Below, piece by piece: positions 41,228 to 50,889 of a stretch of DNA of 64,000 nt (position 1 is the first letter of the stretch; each line of letters starts with the position of its first letter). Below the pieces are notes generated by a model. That model was not told the DNA's origin. It worked only from the letters and a program-made list of their open reading frames with translations, and searched no databases. The stretch is from Bartonella koehlerae C-29. GTDB taxonomy: Bacteria > Pseudomonadota > Alphaproteobacteria > Rhizobiales > Rhizobiaceae. The stretch is taken from the NCBI RefSeq assembly GCF_000706625.1, contig NZ_KL407334.1, positions 577,907 through 641,906 on the forward strand, read 5' to 3'. Both the position numbers and the translations under genes were made by a program.

Positions 41228-41961
41228 GTAATGATTTTAAATTGCGCTGACAATCCATTATAAAGGAGAATTTTCCCTACTAAAGGTTCACCGATGTTTG
41301 TGATAAGTTTAATGGCTTCCATTGCTTGGAGTGTACCGATGACTCCGGGTAAAACGCCGATAATTCCAGTTTCAGCACATGTTGGGAGGGTGCCGGGAGC
41401 TGGTGGATTTGGGAATAAATCACGATAGTGAGGGTTATTGTCTTTATAAGGCATGAGCACCGTCAAGGAGCCATCAAAACGTTCTACAGAACCGCTTATT
41501 AAAGGTTTGGCACATTGGGCTGCATGATCAGCAAGCAGATAGCGTGTGGCAAAATTATCACTTCCATCAACGATGATGTGATAGGCGTTGAGCAGTTTAT
41601 CCACATTACTTTTATCTAAGCGTAGATTGTATTTTTCAACCGTAACATGAGGGTTTATTGCGTTTATAGTAGCTTTAGCACTGTCAGTTTTACACTGGTT
41701 AATCGTATTTGTTTTATGAATCACTTGGCGTTGTAAATTGGAAAGCGAAACGATATCGTCGTCAACAATTCCAAGGGTGCCAACGCCAGCAGCCGCCAAA
41801 TATGTAAGAACAGGGGCACCTAGACCGCCTGCACCAACAACCAGAACACGTGCAGTTTTGAGCTTTTGTTGTCCCACACCACCAATTTCGGGCAAAATGA
41901 TGTGACGTGCGTAGCGTTTTATTTCTTCACTGCTTAATTTTGTATTAGCTTCTTGTATCAT
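41173..41961 (-). CDS. moeB: ThiF/MoeB/HesA-family adenylyltransferase
   Basis: These E1-like enzymes adenylate the C-terminus of ThiS or MoaD for sulfur transfer in thiamine or molybdopterin synthesis. The 262-residue protein has the ATP-binding GAGGLGAPVLTYLAAAGVG and VDDDIVSLSNLQRQVIH, and GTLPTCAETGIIGVLPGVIG around the conserved Cys. There is no rhodanese domain. Which carrier it serves cannot be decided from the window. It converges on yejF, and its last 18 codons overlap yejF in the opposite strand. Confidence 0.87.
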   Translation of the reverse strand: MIQEANTKLSSEEIKRYARHIILPEIGGVGQQKLKTARVLVVGAGGLGAPVLTYLAAAGVGTLGIVDDDIVSLSNLQRQVIHKTNTINQCKTDSAKATINAINPHVTVEKYNLRLDKSNVDKLLNAYHIIVDGSDNFATRYLLADHAAQCAKPLISGSVERFDGSLTVLMPYKDNNPHYRDLFPNPPAPGTLPTCAETGIIGVLPGVIGTLQAMEAIKLITNIGEPLVGKILLYNGLSAQFKIITYNRSDSNANAAAIKLCV

Positions 41962-42048
41962 AGATTTTCTCTTGTCATAGTTTTTTATAGTTTACTAAGT
42001 TTATGGCGCATAGATTAGTCTGCTTTCAGTTATAGGGAGGTTTTATTC

Positions 42049-42987
42049 ATGAAGATTGCCATTCAAATGGATCATATTTCAACACTTCAAATTCAAGGGG
42101 ATACGACATTTGCACTTGCTTTAGCAGCACAGGAACGTGGACACTCACTCTTTCATTATACACCAGATCGTTTGTTTATGCGCGATGGTTGTGTGATTGT
42201 AAAATTAGAAGCATTGACAGTACATGATAAAGAAGGAAACCATTACCAATTGGGGAAACCTATCCGCATGCAGTTAATGGATATGGATGTGGTTCTTTTA
42301 CGTCAAGATCCTCCCTTTGATCTCAATTATATCACCACGACTCATTTATTAGAACGTGTTCATCCTAAGACATTGGTTGTGAATGATCCGGCATGGGTGC
42401 GCAATAGTCCAGAAAAAATTTTTGTAACTGAATTTCCTGATTTAATGCCAGAAACATTAATTACGAAAGACATTGAAGAAATAATGGCTTTTAGAGCTAC
42501 CTTTGGTGACATTATTATCAAACCACTTTACGGCAATGGGGGAGCGGGTGTTTTCCATTTAAAACAGGATGATCGCAATTTAGCATCACTGTTGGAAATT
42601 TTTGCACAAATTTATCGAGAACCTTTTATTATTCAGCAGTATTTGGATGCCGTGCGAAAAGGGGATAAACGAATTATTTTGCTTGATGGTAAACCTGTTG
42701 GAGCGATTAATCGAATTGCAGCACAAACAGATGCGCGCTCTAATATGCATGTTGGAGGGCGGGCGGAAAATATTGATTTAACAAAACGTGATTATGAAAT
42801 TTGCCAACGCATTGGTCCAGCTTTAAAGGAACGTGGTCTTCTTCTTGTGGGGATTGATGTCATTGGAGATTATATCACAGAGATCAATGTAACATCTCCT
42901 ACTGGCATTCGTGAAATTAAGAGTTTTGGTGGCACGGATATCGCGCATCTCTTTTGGGATATCATTGAGTTCAAGCATTCAAATTAA
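42049..42987 (+). CDS. gshB: Glutathione synthetase
   Basis: GshB joins gamma-glutamylcysteine and glycine with ATP. The 312-residue ATP-grasp protein has [21 protein letters not shown] at the N-terminus, [19 protein letters not shown] (ATP-grasp lid) and [22 protein letters not shown] (metal-binding end). GGGAGG lies eight bases before the ATG. It stands between the divergent ThiF gene and pstS and probably has its own promoter. Confidence 0.97.
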   Translation: MKIAIQMDHISTLQIQGDTTFALALAAQERGHSLFHYTPDRLFMRDGCVIVKLEALTVHDKEGNHYQLGKPIRMQLMDMDVVLLRQDPPFDLNYITTTHLLERVHPKTLVVNDPAWVRNSPEKIFVTEFPDLMPETLITKDIEEIMAFRATFGDIIIKPLYGNGGAGVFHLKQDDRNLASLLEIFAQIYREPFIIQQYLDAVRKGDKRIILLDGKPVGAINRIAAQTDARSNMHVGGRAENIDLTKRDYEICQRIGPALKERGLLLVGIDVIGDYITEINVTSPTGIREIKSFGGTDIAHLFWDIIEFKHSN

Positions 42988-43137
42988 TTTTTTTCATTAA
43001 GAGCTAAAAGATAATTTTATCAGAAAAATTATGAATATTATTTTTTTATGTTTGTTATGCTGCAAATGTGAATTAGAATTCAGATGATCATAGAGTACGA
43101 ATAAAAGGTCTTGATTCACATGCGAGGGAGTTTATGG

Positions 43138-44184
43138 ATGATCAGATTATTATCCGTTGGAGTAGGAGTGTTTTTTGCCGTTTTGTTTTCAGTGCATGTT
43201 GGAAATGCACGCGATCAAATTCAGATAACTGGTTCGTCTACCGTTTTACCGTATCAAAAAATTGTTGCTGAGATATTTGGAGAAATTTACCCCTATTTTA
43301 AGGTTCCAGTGATCGAATCAGGTGGAACGGGGGCTGGTATTAAAGAGTTTTGCCGTGGCATTGGGGAGAATGCAATTGATATTGTGAATGCTTCGCGGGC
43401 AATGAAGGTCAGTGAATTACAGTCTTGTTTTGGTGCTGGTGTAAAAGATATTGAAGAAATACGTATTGGATATGATGGTATTGTTTTTGCAACAGATATA
43501 AATGGTCCTGATTGGAAATTACAGCCAGTGGATGTTTATAGAGCGCTTGCTGCTCGGATTATGAGAGACGGAAAATTGCAACCCAATAACGTTTCAAAAT
43601 GGAGTGCAGTTAATAGTGCTCTTCCTAGTTGGACGATAGCAGCTTATATTCCTGGGGAAAAGCATGGAACGCGTGAAGTTTTTGAAGAAAAATTGTTAGC
43701 TACGGGCTGTAAGGAGAGTGGAGCAGTGGATGCAATGAAGTCTTTGGGGATGGATGATAAGGCAATACACGCTGCTTGTATTGCTGTGCGTAAGGATGGT
43801 AAAGCCATAGATATTGAAGGTGATTATTCTGAAACATTTGCGCGTTTAACTTCTAATAAAACAGGGGTTGGTGTTTTTGGTTTGTCTTTTTATCAAAATA
43901 ATGTTGATAGATTAAAGGTTGCAGATATTAGTGGTTTTACACCAACTGTTGAAACAATCTCTAGTGGCGAATATCCAGTTTCTCGTTCACTTTTCTTCTA
44001 TGTTAAGAAAGCGCATTTAGGTATTGTTTCAGGTTTGCGGGAATATGTAGACTTTTTTCTTTCTGATCAAATGATTGGTCCCAATGGTCCGTTAGCTGAA
44101 TATGGTTTGGTCGTTGCTTCTGAAAAAGAGCGCCAAGCGCAGCGTTCTGCTTTTTCTGCTGGTAGAGTGATGAGTTTAAAATAA
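43138..44184 (+). CDS. pstS: Phosphate ABC transporter substrate-binding protein PstS
   Basis: PstS captures phosphate in the periplasm. A signal peptide covers about the first 24 residues (ending VGNA), and the mature protein starts RDQIQITGSSTVLPYQKIV, with the ligand-binding SGGTGAGIKEFC and the ASRAMK block. The frame opens at a TTG at 43111 and there is an ATG at 43120, but AGGGAG at 43125-43130 is seven bases before the ATG at 43138, which also gives a proper signal peptide; 348 residues. No clear Pho box was found in the 150 bases upstream. Confidence 0.95.
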   Translation: MIRLLSVGVGVFFAVLFSVHVGNARDQIQITGSSTVLPYQKIVAEIFGEIYPYFKVPVIESGGTGAGIKEFCRGIGENAIDIVNASRAMKVSELQSCFGAGVKDIEEIRIGYDGIVFATDINGPDWKLQPVDVYRALAARIMRDGKLQPNNVSKWSAVNSALPSWTIAAYIPGEKHGTREVFEEKLLATGCKESGAVDAMKSLGMDDKAIHAACIAVRKDGKAIDIEGDYSETFARLTSNKTGVGVFGLSFYQNNVDRLKVADISGFTPTVETISSGEYPVSRSLFFYVKKAHLGIVSGLREYVDFFLSDQMIGPNGPLAEYGLVVASEKERQAQRSAFSAGRVMSLK

Positions 44185-44250
44185 TTTTCTGGATTTACCG
44201 GTGTAGGAGTTTTTTTTTGTGCTGCTTTATTTATAAAATTGAAAGACAAT

Positions 44251-45714
44251 ATGCGCATTTCCTTCATTATTTTTCTATTATTAATTCTTGCTTGTATTGG
44301 CTTTTGTATTTCTTATATGCGAGCTCGTTATTTTGAATACAACACACAATACAAGATGCACTCTCGTACGTGTTATTACGGCTGGTGGACCTTTTTGATA
44401 ACTATTTTTCCAGCTCTTATTTTTTTAATTTTTTGGGATTATGGCAGTGCAATTTATTTAGAGTATAGTGCTTCTCGAGAGGTTGAAGCATACAGTACAA
44501 ATGTGACAGAACTTGTTAATCATGATCTTATTTTGGGGATTGTTAGAAGTCTAGTCAAAATATTTCATCACTTTGAGAGGGATCTCACCACTGCTTCGTA
44601 TGAAGAAGTGCGGGCACAATTATTGGCAAGAGGATTTATTTTTCCTCATCACACATCAGATGATGTATTAAAGATAGCACAGTCATGGGTTAATTCTTCT
44701 GAAAAGTTACAGTTTATTGGTCATGGTGTTCTTTTTGTTATTGCATCTTGTGGTTTTATTTGTGGGATTATGCAAATTTCTCCACGTCAGCGTGCGCGCA
44801 ATAAGGTTGAGTTTTTGATTGTTATTAGCTTGATTTGCGCATCTATCGTTGCGGTTTTGACGACAGTTGCCATTGCGCTCTCTATGTTCTTTCAAACGGT
44901 GAGTTTCTTTCAGTCTGTACCCTTTTCAAACTTCTTTTTGGGAACGGTTTGGGATCCACGTTTTTCAGCGAGCGGTGCGGAGGGTGAAGTGGGGCAATTT
45001 GGTTTAATACCGCTGCTTGCGGGCACACTTTATATTGCATTTGTAGCAATGCTTTTTGCTGTGCCAATAGGATTATTTTCAGCTCTTTATATGGCTGAAT
45101 ACGCTTCGGCTCGATTACGATCAATAGTAAAGCCATTATTGGAAGTTCTTGCGGGTATTCCAACTATTGTTTATGGCTTTTTTGCTTTGAAGGTTGTCGG
45201 ACCATTCTTACGTGATCTCTCTGTTTCTCTCTCTGGTGGTGTTGGTTTTATTATGGCTCAAAGTGTTTTGACCGCTGGAGTTGTGATGGGAATTATGTTG
45301 ATACCTTTTGTTTCTTCTTTGTCAGATGATATTATTACGGCTATTCCACGTATGTTACGTGAAGGATCTTATGGTTTAGGAGCAACGCAATCTGAAACGA
45401 TTAAAAAAGTCGTTATACCAGCAGCGCTTCCGGGGATTATGGGAGCGATTTTACTGACAGCATCACGTGCAATTGGAGAGACGATGATTGTGGTTTTGGC
45501 GGCAGGTGTTGCAGCGAACTTAACATTTAATCCATTCGAAGCAATGACTACAATGACGGTTAAGATTGTTAATCAATTGACAGGTGATTTTGAGTTTAAT
45601 TCTCCCCAAACGCTTGTTTCTTTTGCTTTAGGAATGACACTCTTTATTATGACTCTTTTGATGAATATTTTTGCTCTCTATATTGTACGTAAATATCGGG
45701 AACAATATGAATGA
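44251..45714 (+). CDS. pstC: Phosphate ABC transporter permease PstC
   Basis: PstC is a permease of the high-affinity phosphate importer. It is of the long alphaproteobacterial type (487 residues), with an N-terminal extension of about 220 residues containing three or so membrane segments and a periplasmic part, before the core permease (AVPIGLFSALYMAEYASARLRSIVKPLLEVLAGIPT and the EAA loop ITAIPRMLREGSYGLGATQSETIKKVVIPAA). The frame opens at a TTG at 44239; the ATG at 44251 is chosen. Its stop overlaps the pstA start (ATGA). Confidence 0.94.
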   Translation: MRISFIIFLLLILACIGFCISYMRARYFEYNTQYKMHSRTCYYGWWTFLITIFPALIFLIFWDYGSAIYLEYSASREVEAYSTNVTELVNHDLILGIVRSLVKIFHHFERDLTTASYEEVRAQLLARGFIFPHHTSDDVLKIAQSWVNSSEKLQFIGHGVLFVIASCGFICGIMQISPRQRARNKVEFLIVISLICASIVAVLTTVAIALSMFFQTVSFFQSVPFSNFFLGTVWDPRFSASGAEGEVGQFGLIPLLAGTLYIAFVAMLFAVPIGLFSALYMAEYASARLRSIVKPLLEVLAGIPTIVYGFFALKVVGPFLRDLSVSLSGGVGFIMAQSVLTAGVVMGIMLIPFVSSLSDDIITAIPRMLREGSYGLGATQSETIKKVVIPAALPGIMGAILLTASRAIGETMIVVLAAGVAANLTFNPFEAMTTMTVKIVNQLTGDFEFNSPQTLVSFALGMTLFIMTLLMNIFALYIVRKYREQYE

Positions 45715-47003
45715 ATGAAGATTTTTCTTTCTCTCGTCGCAATATTGGCCTCAAACGTCGATATTGGGCTGAGCGCCGTTTCCGTGCGTATGGTTTGATA
45801 GCCATTTTTATTGGTTTATTTTTTTTATTTGCACTTTTATGGTCTGTCATCAGTCAGGGTTATACAGCTTTTTTTCAAAGTGAGATGACATTATCGGTTT
45901 ATTTAGATGAGAAGGTTATTGATCCAAGTGGTCAGCGTGCAACAAATCCACAGATACTCATAACAGCCAATTATCCTCTTCTTGTACGCAATGCTTTGGC
46001 AAGAAAGCTTGATATAGATCCAAATGATCGGGCATCATTGCGGGATATTAGCCGTATGTTTTCAAATAGTGTACGCGTTCAACTGCGTGAAATAGTAACA
46101 AAGAATCCACAACTGATTGGCACAACGCAAAAAATCAAAGTCTTGGCAGCAGCGGATATTGATTCTGCTTATAAAGAGCAGATTGATTTGCATGTAGCAG
46201 AAAAAAACCGCAAAATTTCTAATCGCCAAGTAGAATGGATGAAACGGTTAGCGCATGATGGTACACTTTATAAAAAATTTAATTTTGGTTTTTTTATATT
46301 TGGTGCTTCAAGTCGTCCTGAGACTGCTGGCTTAGGTGTTGCGATAATCGGTTCTCTTTATATGATAGCTATTGTTTTAGTGATTTCATTGCCAATAGGG
46401 ATAGCAGCAGCTCTTTATTTGGAAGAATATGCACGCAAAAATAAATTTACAGATTTTATTGAGGTTAATATCAATAATCTTGCCGCTGTTCCTTCGATTA
46501 TTTTTGGTCTTTTAGGACTTGCGGTTTTTGTTAATTTTTTTGGATTACCACGTTCAGCCTCTTTTGTTGGTGGCCTTGTGTTGGCTCTTATGACACTACC
46601 AACAATCATTATTGCAACACGTTCTGCTTTACGGGCTGTTCCTTTTTCTATTCGTGCAGCAGCTTTAGGATTGGGAGCATCGAAAACACAAGTGGTTTTT
46701 CATCATGTTCTTCCTTTAGCAGCTCCTGGTATTTTGACTGGCACGATTATTGGTGTAGCGCAAGCTTTGGGTGAAACTGCGCCTTTACTTTTGATAGGAA
46801 TGGTTGCTTTTGTTGTAAATATTCCCGCTACACCCATGGATCCTGCTACAGCTCTACCTGTGCAAATTTTCATGTGGGCAGGTGAAGCAGAACGCGCTTT
46901 TGTTGAAAAAACGTCGGGTGCTATTATCGTATTAATGATTTTTCTTTTTATTATGAATATTTTTGCGGTTTTTTTACGTCGACGATTTGAACGTCGCCAG
47001 TAA
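45711..47003 (+). CDS. pstA: Phosphate ABC transporter permease PstA
   Basis: PstA is the partner of PstC (430 residues). After a cytoplasmic tail and one membrane segment there is a periplasmic region of about 150 residues typical of the alphaproteobacterial form. The core follows with SLPIGIAAALYLEEYARKNKFTDFIEVNINNLAAVPSIIFGLLGL and the EAA loop RAAALGLGASKTQVVFHHVLPLAAPG. It overlaps pstC by four bases; pstB starts 58 bases after the stop. Confidence 0.95.
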   Translation: MNEDFSFSRRNIGLKRRYWAERRFRAYGLIAIFIGLFFLFALLWSVISQGYTAFFQSEMTLSVYLDEKVIDPSGQRATNPQILITANYPLLVRNALARKLDIDPNDRASLRDISRMFSNSVRVQLREIVTKNPQLIGTTQKIKVLAAADIDSAYKEQIDLHVAEKNRKISNRQVEWMKRLAHDGTLYKKFNFGFFIFGASSRPETAGLGVAIIGSLYMIAIVLVISLPIGIAAALYLEEYARKNKFTDFIEVNINNLAAVPSIIFGLLGLAVFVNFFGLPRSASFVGGLVLALMTLPTIIIATRSALRAVPFSIRAAALGLGASKTQVVFHHVLPLAAPGILTGTIIGVAQALGETAPLLLIGMVAFVVNIPATPMDPATALPVQIFMWAGEAERAFVEKTSGAIIVLMIFLFIMNIFAVFLRRRFERRQ

Positions 47004-47061
47004 CTTTTATACAGTGAGAACTTCGATAACGTTTGTATTTTAAAGTAAGGTGAATTCTGTA

Positions 47062-47820
47062 ATGAAGATTAAAATGCGTGGCCAAGATGTAAAGGTTTTT
47101 TATGGAAAAAAAGAAGCTCTCCATGGTATTACTCTTGATATTCCTGAACATCAGGTTACGGCTTTGATAGGTCCTTCAGGTTGCGGAAAGTCAACTTTTT
47201 TGCGTTGTTTTAATCGTATGAATGATACGATTGAAGGCGCTAAAATAACCGGATTTATTACCTTAGATGGGGAAAATATTTATGAATCGCGCATTGATGT
47301 TGTAGAGTTGCGTGCGCGTGTTGGAATGGTTTTTCAAAAACCTAGTCCTTTTCCAAAATCTATTTTTGAAAATGTTGCTTATGGTCCACGTATTCACGGT
47401 TTAGCCAAATCGCGTGCTGAATTGCACGATGTGGTTGAGAAGAGTTTAAGGCAGGCAGGTTTATTTGAAGAAGTGAAAGATCGTCTTCATGAGTCAGGGA
47501 CCAGTTTATCAGGAGGGCAGCAACAGCGCTTGTGTATTGCGCGTGCTATTGCAGTTAGTCCTGAAGTTATTTTGATGGATGAGCCTTGTTCGGCTCTTGA
47601 TCCAATTGCAACGGCTCGTATTGAAGAACTTATCGATGCTTTACGAAAGGATTATACAATCGTCATTGTGACACATTCGATGCAGCAGGCAGCACGTGTT
47701 TCTCAATACACAGCCATGTTTCATTTGGGGAATCTAGTAGAAGTTGGGGAAACTGAAATGATGTTCACTTCACCAAAAGAGCAGCGTACGCAGGATTATA
47801 TTACGGGGCGTTTTGGATAG
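47062..47820 (+). CDS. pstB: Phosphate ABC transporter ATPase PstB
   Basis: PstB is the ATP-hydrolysing subunit of Pst (252 residues). Walker A is GPSGCGKST, the signature is [14 protein letters not shown], and Walker B is [13 protein letters not shown]; the Q-loop [21 protein letters not shown] is PstB-specific. A GTG at 47050 is in frame, but the ATG at 47062 follows AAGG at better spacing. phoU begins 21 bases downstream. Confidence 0.96.
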   Translation: MKIKMRGQDVKVFYGKKEALHGITLDIPEHQVTALIGPSGCGKSTFLRCFNRMNDTIEGAKITGFITLDGENIYESRIDVVELRARVGMVFQKPSPFPKSIFENVAYGPRIHGLAKSRAELHDVVEKSLRQAGLFEEVKDRLHESGTSLSGGQQQRLCIARAIAVSPEVILMDEPCSALDPIATARIEELIDALRKDYTIVIVTHSMQQAARVSQYTAMFHLGNLVEVGETEMMFTSPKEQRTQDYITGRFG

Positions 47821-47841
47821 GTGAATTGAGGAGTACAGAAT

Positions 47842-48564
47842 ATGTCTATAAAACATACTGTTCGTGCTTATGATGCAGAACTAAAATATTTGGAAGAAAA
47901 GATCATAGGAATGGGTGGTCACGCGGAAAAAATGATTGAACGTTCTGTCGCGTCAATAGTGTGTAATGATCTTCAGCTTGCTGCTACAGTTATTGCAGAT
48001 GACTTGTTTTTAGATGAAGCAGAACGCGATATTGATGAAAAAGCGATTACGATTATTTGCAAACGCCAACCGATGGCTGTTGATTTACGTGAAATTGTTG
48101 GTGCTATTCGCATTTCTTCTGATCTTGAACGGATTGGGGATATGGCTAAAAATATTGCTAAGCGAACAGTTGCACTTTCAGAAATACGTCAACCTAAGAC
48201 CTTTTACTGTAGGTTTGAAACGATTACAACTTTGGCGCTCAATCAGTTAAAGGAAGTATTGAATGCTTACACGAGTCGCTTATTAGATCATGTTGGCGCA
48301 GTCCGCGAACGTGATGGTAAAATTGATGCTCTGTATACTTCTCTTTTTCGTGAACTTTTAACTTATATGATGGAAGATATGCGCAATATTACGGTTTGTA
48401 CGCATTTACTTTTTTGTATAAAAAATATTGAAAGAATTGGAGATCATGTCACCAATATTGCTGAAACACTGCACTATATCATAACGGGTTACCATATGTC
48501 TTGCGATCGTCCTCGCGATGATCTTACCTATAAAGTTGGGATAGATGGGAAGGAAATAGACTAA
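47842..48564 (+). CDS. phoU: Phosphate signalling regulator PhoU
   Basis: PhoU couples phosphate transport to the PhoR/PhoB sensor and restrains uptake. The 240-residue all-helical protein has two three-helix bundles with the metal-binding motifs IRISSDLERIGDMAKNIAKR and IKNIERIGDHVTNIAETL. GAGGAG precedes the ATG. It closes pstSCAB-phoU; no phoB or phoR follows in this window. Confidence 0.96.
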   Translation: MSIKHTVRAYDAELKYLEEKIIGMGGHAEKMIERSVASIVCNDLQLAATVIADDLFLDEAERDIDEKAITIICKRQPMAVDLREIVGAIRISSDLERIGDMAKNIAKRTVALSEIRQPKTFYCRFETITTLALNQLKEVLNAYTSRLLDHVGAVRERDGKIDALYTSLFRELLTYMMEDMRNITVCTHLLFCIKNIERIGDHVTNIAETLHYIITGYHMSCDRPRDDLTYKVGIDGKEID

Positions 48565-48694
48565 AATTTTCTCTTACGGAACAAGTAACAATTAAGTCAA
48601 GAAGCTATTCTTAGAAGTAAAAGATTTATTGGTTATTGATTTCTGTTATATGTTTTTCCTCTATCCTTAACTTCTTTGGAGCTTTTTTAGTAAT

Positions 48695-49526
48695 TCAAAG
48701 GCGAGTTTTTTTACGATCTGTGCTCTTTTAATAAGATGGCATAATATCGTCCTCCCATCTCAAAGGTGCTTTGAGTTTTAATACTGTTTGCTCCTGAGTT
48801 AGCAGTGCGTGTTGCTGCTAATTTTTTCAAACCGTGTGCTGACTTTTTTGTATCTGCTTGAATGCATGCCTTACAAAATAAAACCCCGAAGCTTGCTTCG
48901 GTTATCTTCTTACCTTTTTTACCAAAAATGAATGTTTTCTTGCCTATGGAAGAAATTTTAAAGATTTCTGCTAATTCCGGTAAAATAAGAAGAACATCTG
49001 TTTTGAATTTACTTTTCTCTGTCTTGAGGTGGATGATATTATCTTTGGTGTCTTGCCAGCCAATACAAACCGCGTCACTACGACGTAAGCCTTTGTAAAG
49101 CGGAGAATCAATCCAAACGCGTTCATGGTGCCATGTGACCAACGTTGATAATATTTCTCAATCTCTTCTTCTGTCCAAATAGGAAATCCACTCTTGTTTT
49201 TTAGAGGAGGTATTCTTAAAGCTGGGTTAACTGCTCAAAGATCTTATTCAATTGCCCATTGAACAAAGTCCTATAGAGTGTTTTCATAAATTCTTTAGCC
49301 ATTGTTGATTTTTCTTTGCGCTTTTCAACCAATAGCTATGATATGTATTTTTTTGATTGGCCTATAGGGAATGTTTCCCATGGAATCGGAAGCGTTTATT
49401 TTTCTGTTTTTGTGGAATTTTAAAGAGGCAATGCCAATTGGTACTGTTAAATTACTGTTTAAGCAGCCATGCAAATGAATCTTCAACAATGATGCATAAA
49501 ATGATTTTTTTAAGAAAATTGGGCAT
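48695..49526 (-). pseudogene. Decayed tyrosine recombinase (phage-type integrase)
   Basis: Reading across frames on the minus strand recovers a whole integrase in pieces. These are MPNFLKK near 49524, then DSFAWLLKQ followed by a stop, FNSTNWHCL, KEFMKTLYR, DFVQWAIEQD, NKSGFPIWTEEEIEKYYQRW, SHGTM, ERVWIDSPLYKGLRRSDAV, SAHGLKKLAATRTANSGA, and WEDDIMPSY-stop-KSTDRKKTRL. The catalytic Arg (GLRRSDAV), His-x-x-Lys (HGLKK) and the C-terminal Tyr region are visible, but several frameshifts and stops separate them. Only 48711-49142 remains as one open piece. No attachment site, tRNA or cargo was found next to it, so it marks an old, lost integration. Confidence 0.85.
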
Positions 49527-50006
49527 TTTCCTGAGAATAGCAGGAGCAGCGACATGATATACGTGTTATGGACAATGGCAAAAAAGCAAAGAGGTTTTTA
49601 ATAGTGCGGATTTTTAATTCTTAATTTGACGGATTTTGATATGGGCTAGTACCCTTGTTTATAGTTTTGTAAGATAGGAAGCTTCTTTAGGATTGATATG
49701 GATAGTTTTAGTACTCCGATCTTTACTCGTATATAGAATTGTTTGGGAGTTTTCGAAGGTATATTATTTATTGCAATTCAAAGTGTAAAGAGTGATATTG
49801 TTTGGTTATCTTTATTCATTAATAATAACGATATTGATCTATAATTAAGGCTTTGTTTATTTTTTATTTTATAAATGCCTTTTAATTACTGATTGTATTA
49901 AAATTTTACTAAGTGGTAACAATTAGTCGTATACTTTCTTTGAAGATACATTTAAAACTCATTCAAATTTTGAAGATTTCAAATATATGGGGATGTGTTG
50001 TATAAA
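49527..50006. other. 480-base AT-rich gap before the SleB-type gene
   Basis: No open frame of note, no repeat and no strong hairpin were seen. It probably combines the end of the integrase scar with the promoter region of the following lipoprotein gene. Confidence 0.45.
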
Positions 50007-50858
50007 ATGAAAAAAAATTTTTGGACTGTTTTTGTTAGCTGTTTTTTAGCACCAATTGTTATTGTGGGGTGTGCTTTAGATCATTTTTCTGCTGGAAAAG
50101 TGAGTGATAATAAGAAGGCAAAAACAGTAATATATCCATTGACCGAGCGCCAATGTCTTATGCGCGCAATGTATTTTGAATCAAATCGTACCAGCCGTGA
50201 AGGAATGATTGCTGTTGGCACTGTTGTTATGAATCGTGTTAATTCAAGTGCTTATCCAAAAACAATTTGCGGTGTTGTTGGTCAGTACAAACAGTTTGCT
50301 CCCGGTGTTTTAACGCGTCCTATGACAGAGCCGGCATCTGTTGCGCGTGTTAGAGAGGCAGCTGATGCTGTTTTACGCGGCGAACGGGATAAGAAAGTCA
50401 AAAACGCTAAGTTTTTTCATACTGCTGGTTTATCTTTTCCTTATAAAAATATGCACTATGTTCGTGTTGCGGGAGGGAATTCCTTTTATGAAAAGCGCTC
50501 ACGTGATGGATCTCTTCAGGTTCCTCATAATGATCGTCCCTATGATGTCGCTTATGCTTTTGCTCAGGAACGTTTTAGTAATGCGCGAAGTTTCATGGAT
50601 ATGGGCTTAGCAAGCAAGGAAATAAAAGTAGAGGGAAGACAAAATGCATCTCCTTCGATAGAGGTAACACAGGTGGACAAAGCACATACTACGCCTTTTG
50701 TTGTGGTACAGCTTGATAAAGTTCCTATTCCTAATTATGCACCTAATCGTACAGATAAAAAAGAGGAAACAAAACCGGCTGTGGCTTATAATCTGCTCTC
50801 ATCAGATCAGTTAAATGCAGTTGTTGCAATGTTAGAAGAACGGTACAGAATCCGGTAG
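50007..50858 (+). CDS. SleB-type cell wall hydrolase, predicted lipoprotein
   Basis: The product is predicted to cleave peptidoglycan in the periplasm. The N-terminus MKKNFWTVFVSCFLAPIVIVGC is a lipoprotein signal with a lipobox ending in Cys22, so it should be anchored in a membrane. Residues 48-160 match the Hydrolase_2 (SleB/CwlJ) domain: QCLMRAMYFESNRTSREGMIAVGTVVMNRV, YPKTICGVVGQYKQFAPGV, and NAKFFHTAG, with the catalytic Glu in YFES. The rest is a low-complexity tail. The frame opens at a GTG at 49995; the ATG at 50007 gives the lipoprotein signal directly (283 residues). Confidence 0.88.
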   Translation: MKKNFWTVFVSCFLAPIVIVGCALDHFSAGKVSDNKKAKTVIYPLTERQCLMRAMYFESNRTSREGMIAVGTVVMNRVNSSAYPKTICGVVGQYKQFAPGVLTRPMTEPASVARVREAADAVLRGERDKKVKNAKFFHTAGLSFPYKNMHYVRVAGGNSFYEKRSRDGSLQVPHNDRPYDVAYAFAQERFSNARSFMDMGLASKEIKVEGRQNASPSIEVTQVDKAHTTPFVVVQLDKVPIPNYAPNRTDKKEETKPAVAYNLLSSDQLNAVVAMLEERYRIR

Positions 50859-50889
50859 TTTTTTCACAATCAAAGGAAGGATATTGGTA

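Noticed and set aside
42988-43137. Pho box upstream of pstS
   Set aside because: No pair of CTGTCAT-like repeats at 11-base spacing was visible, although PhoB control is likely from the family.
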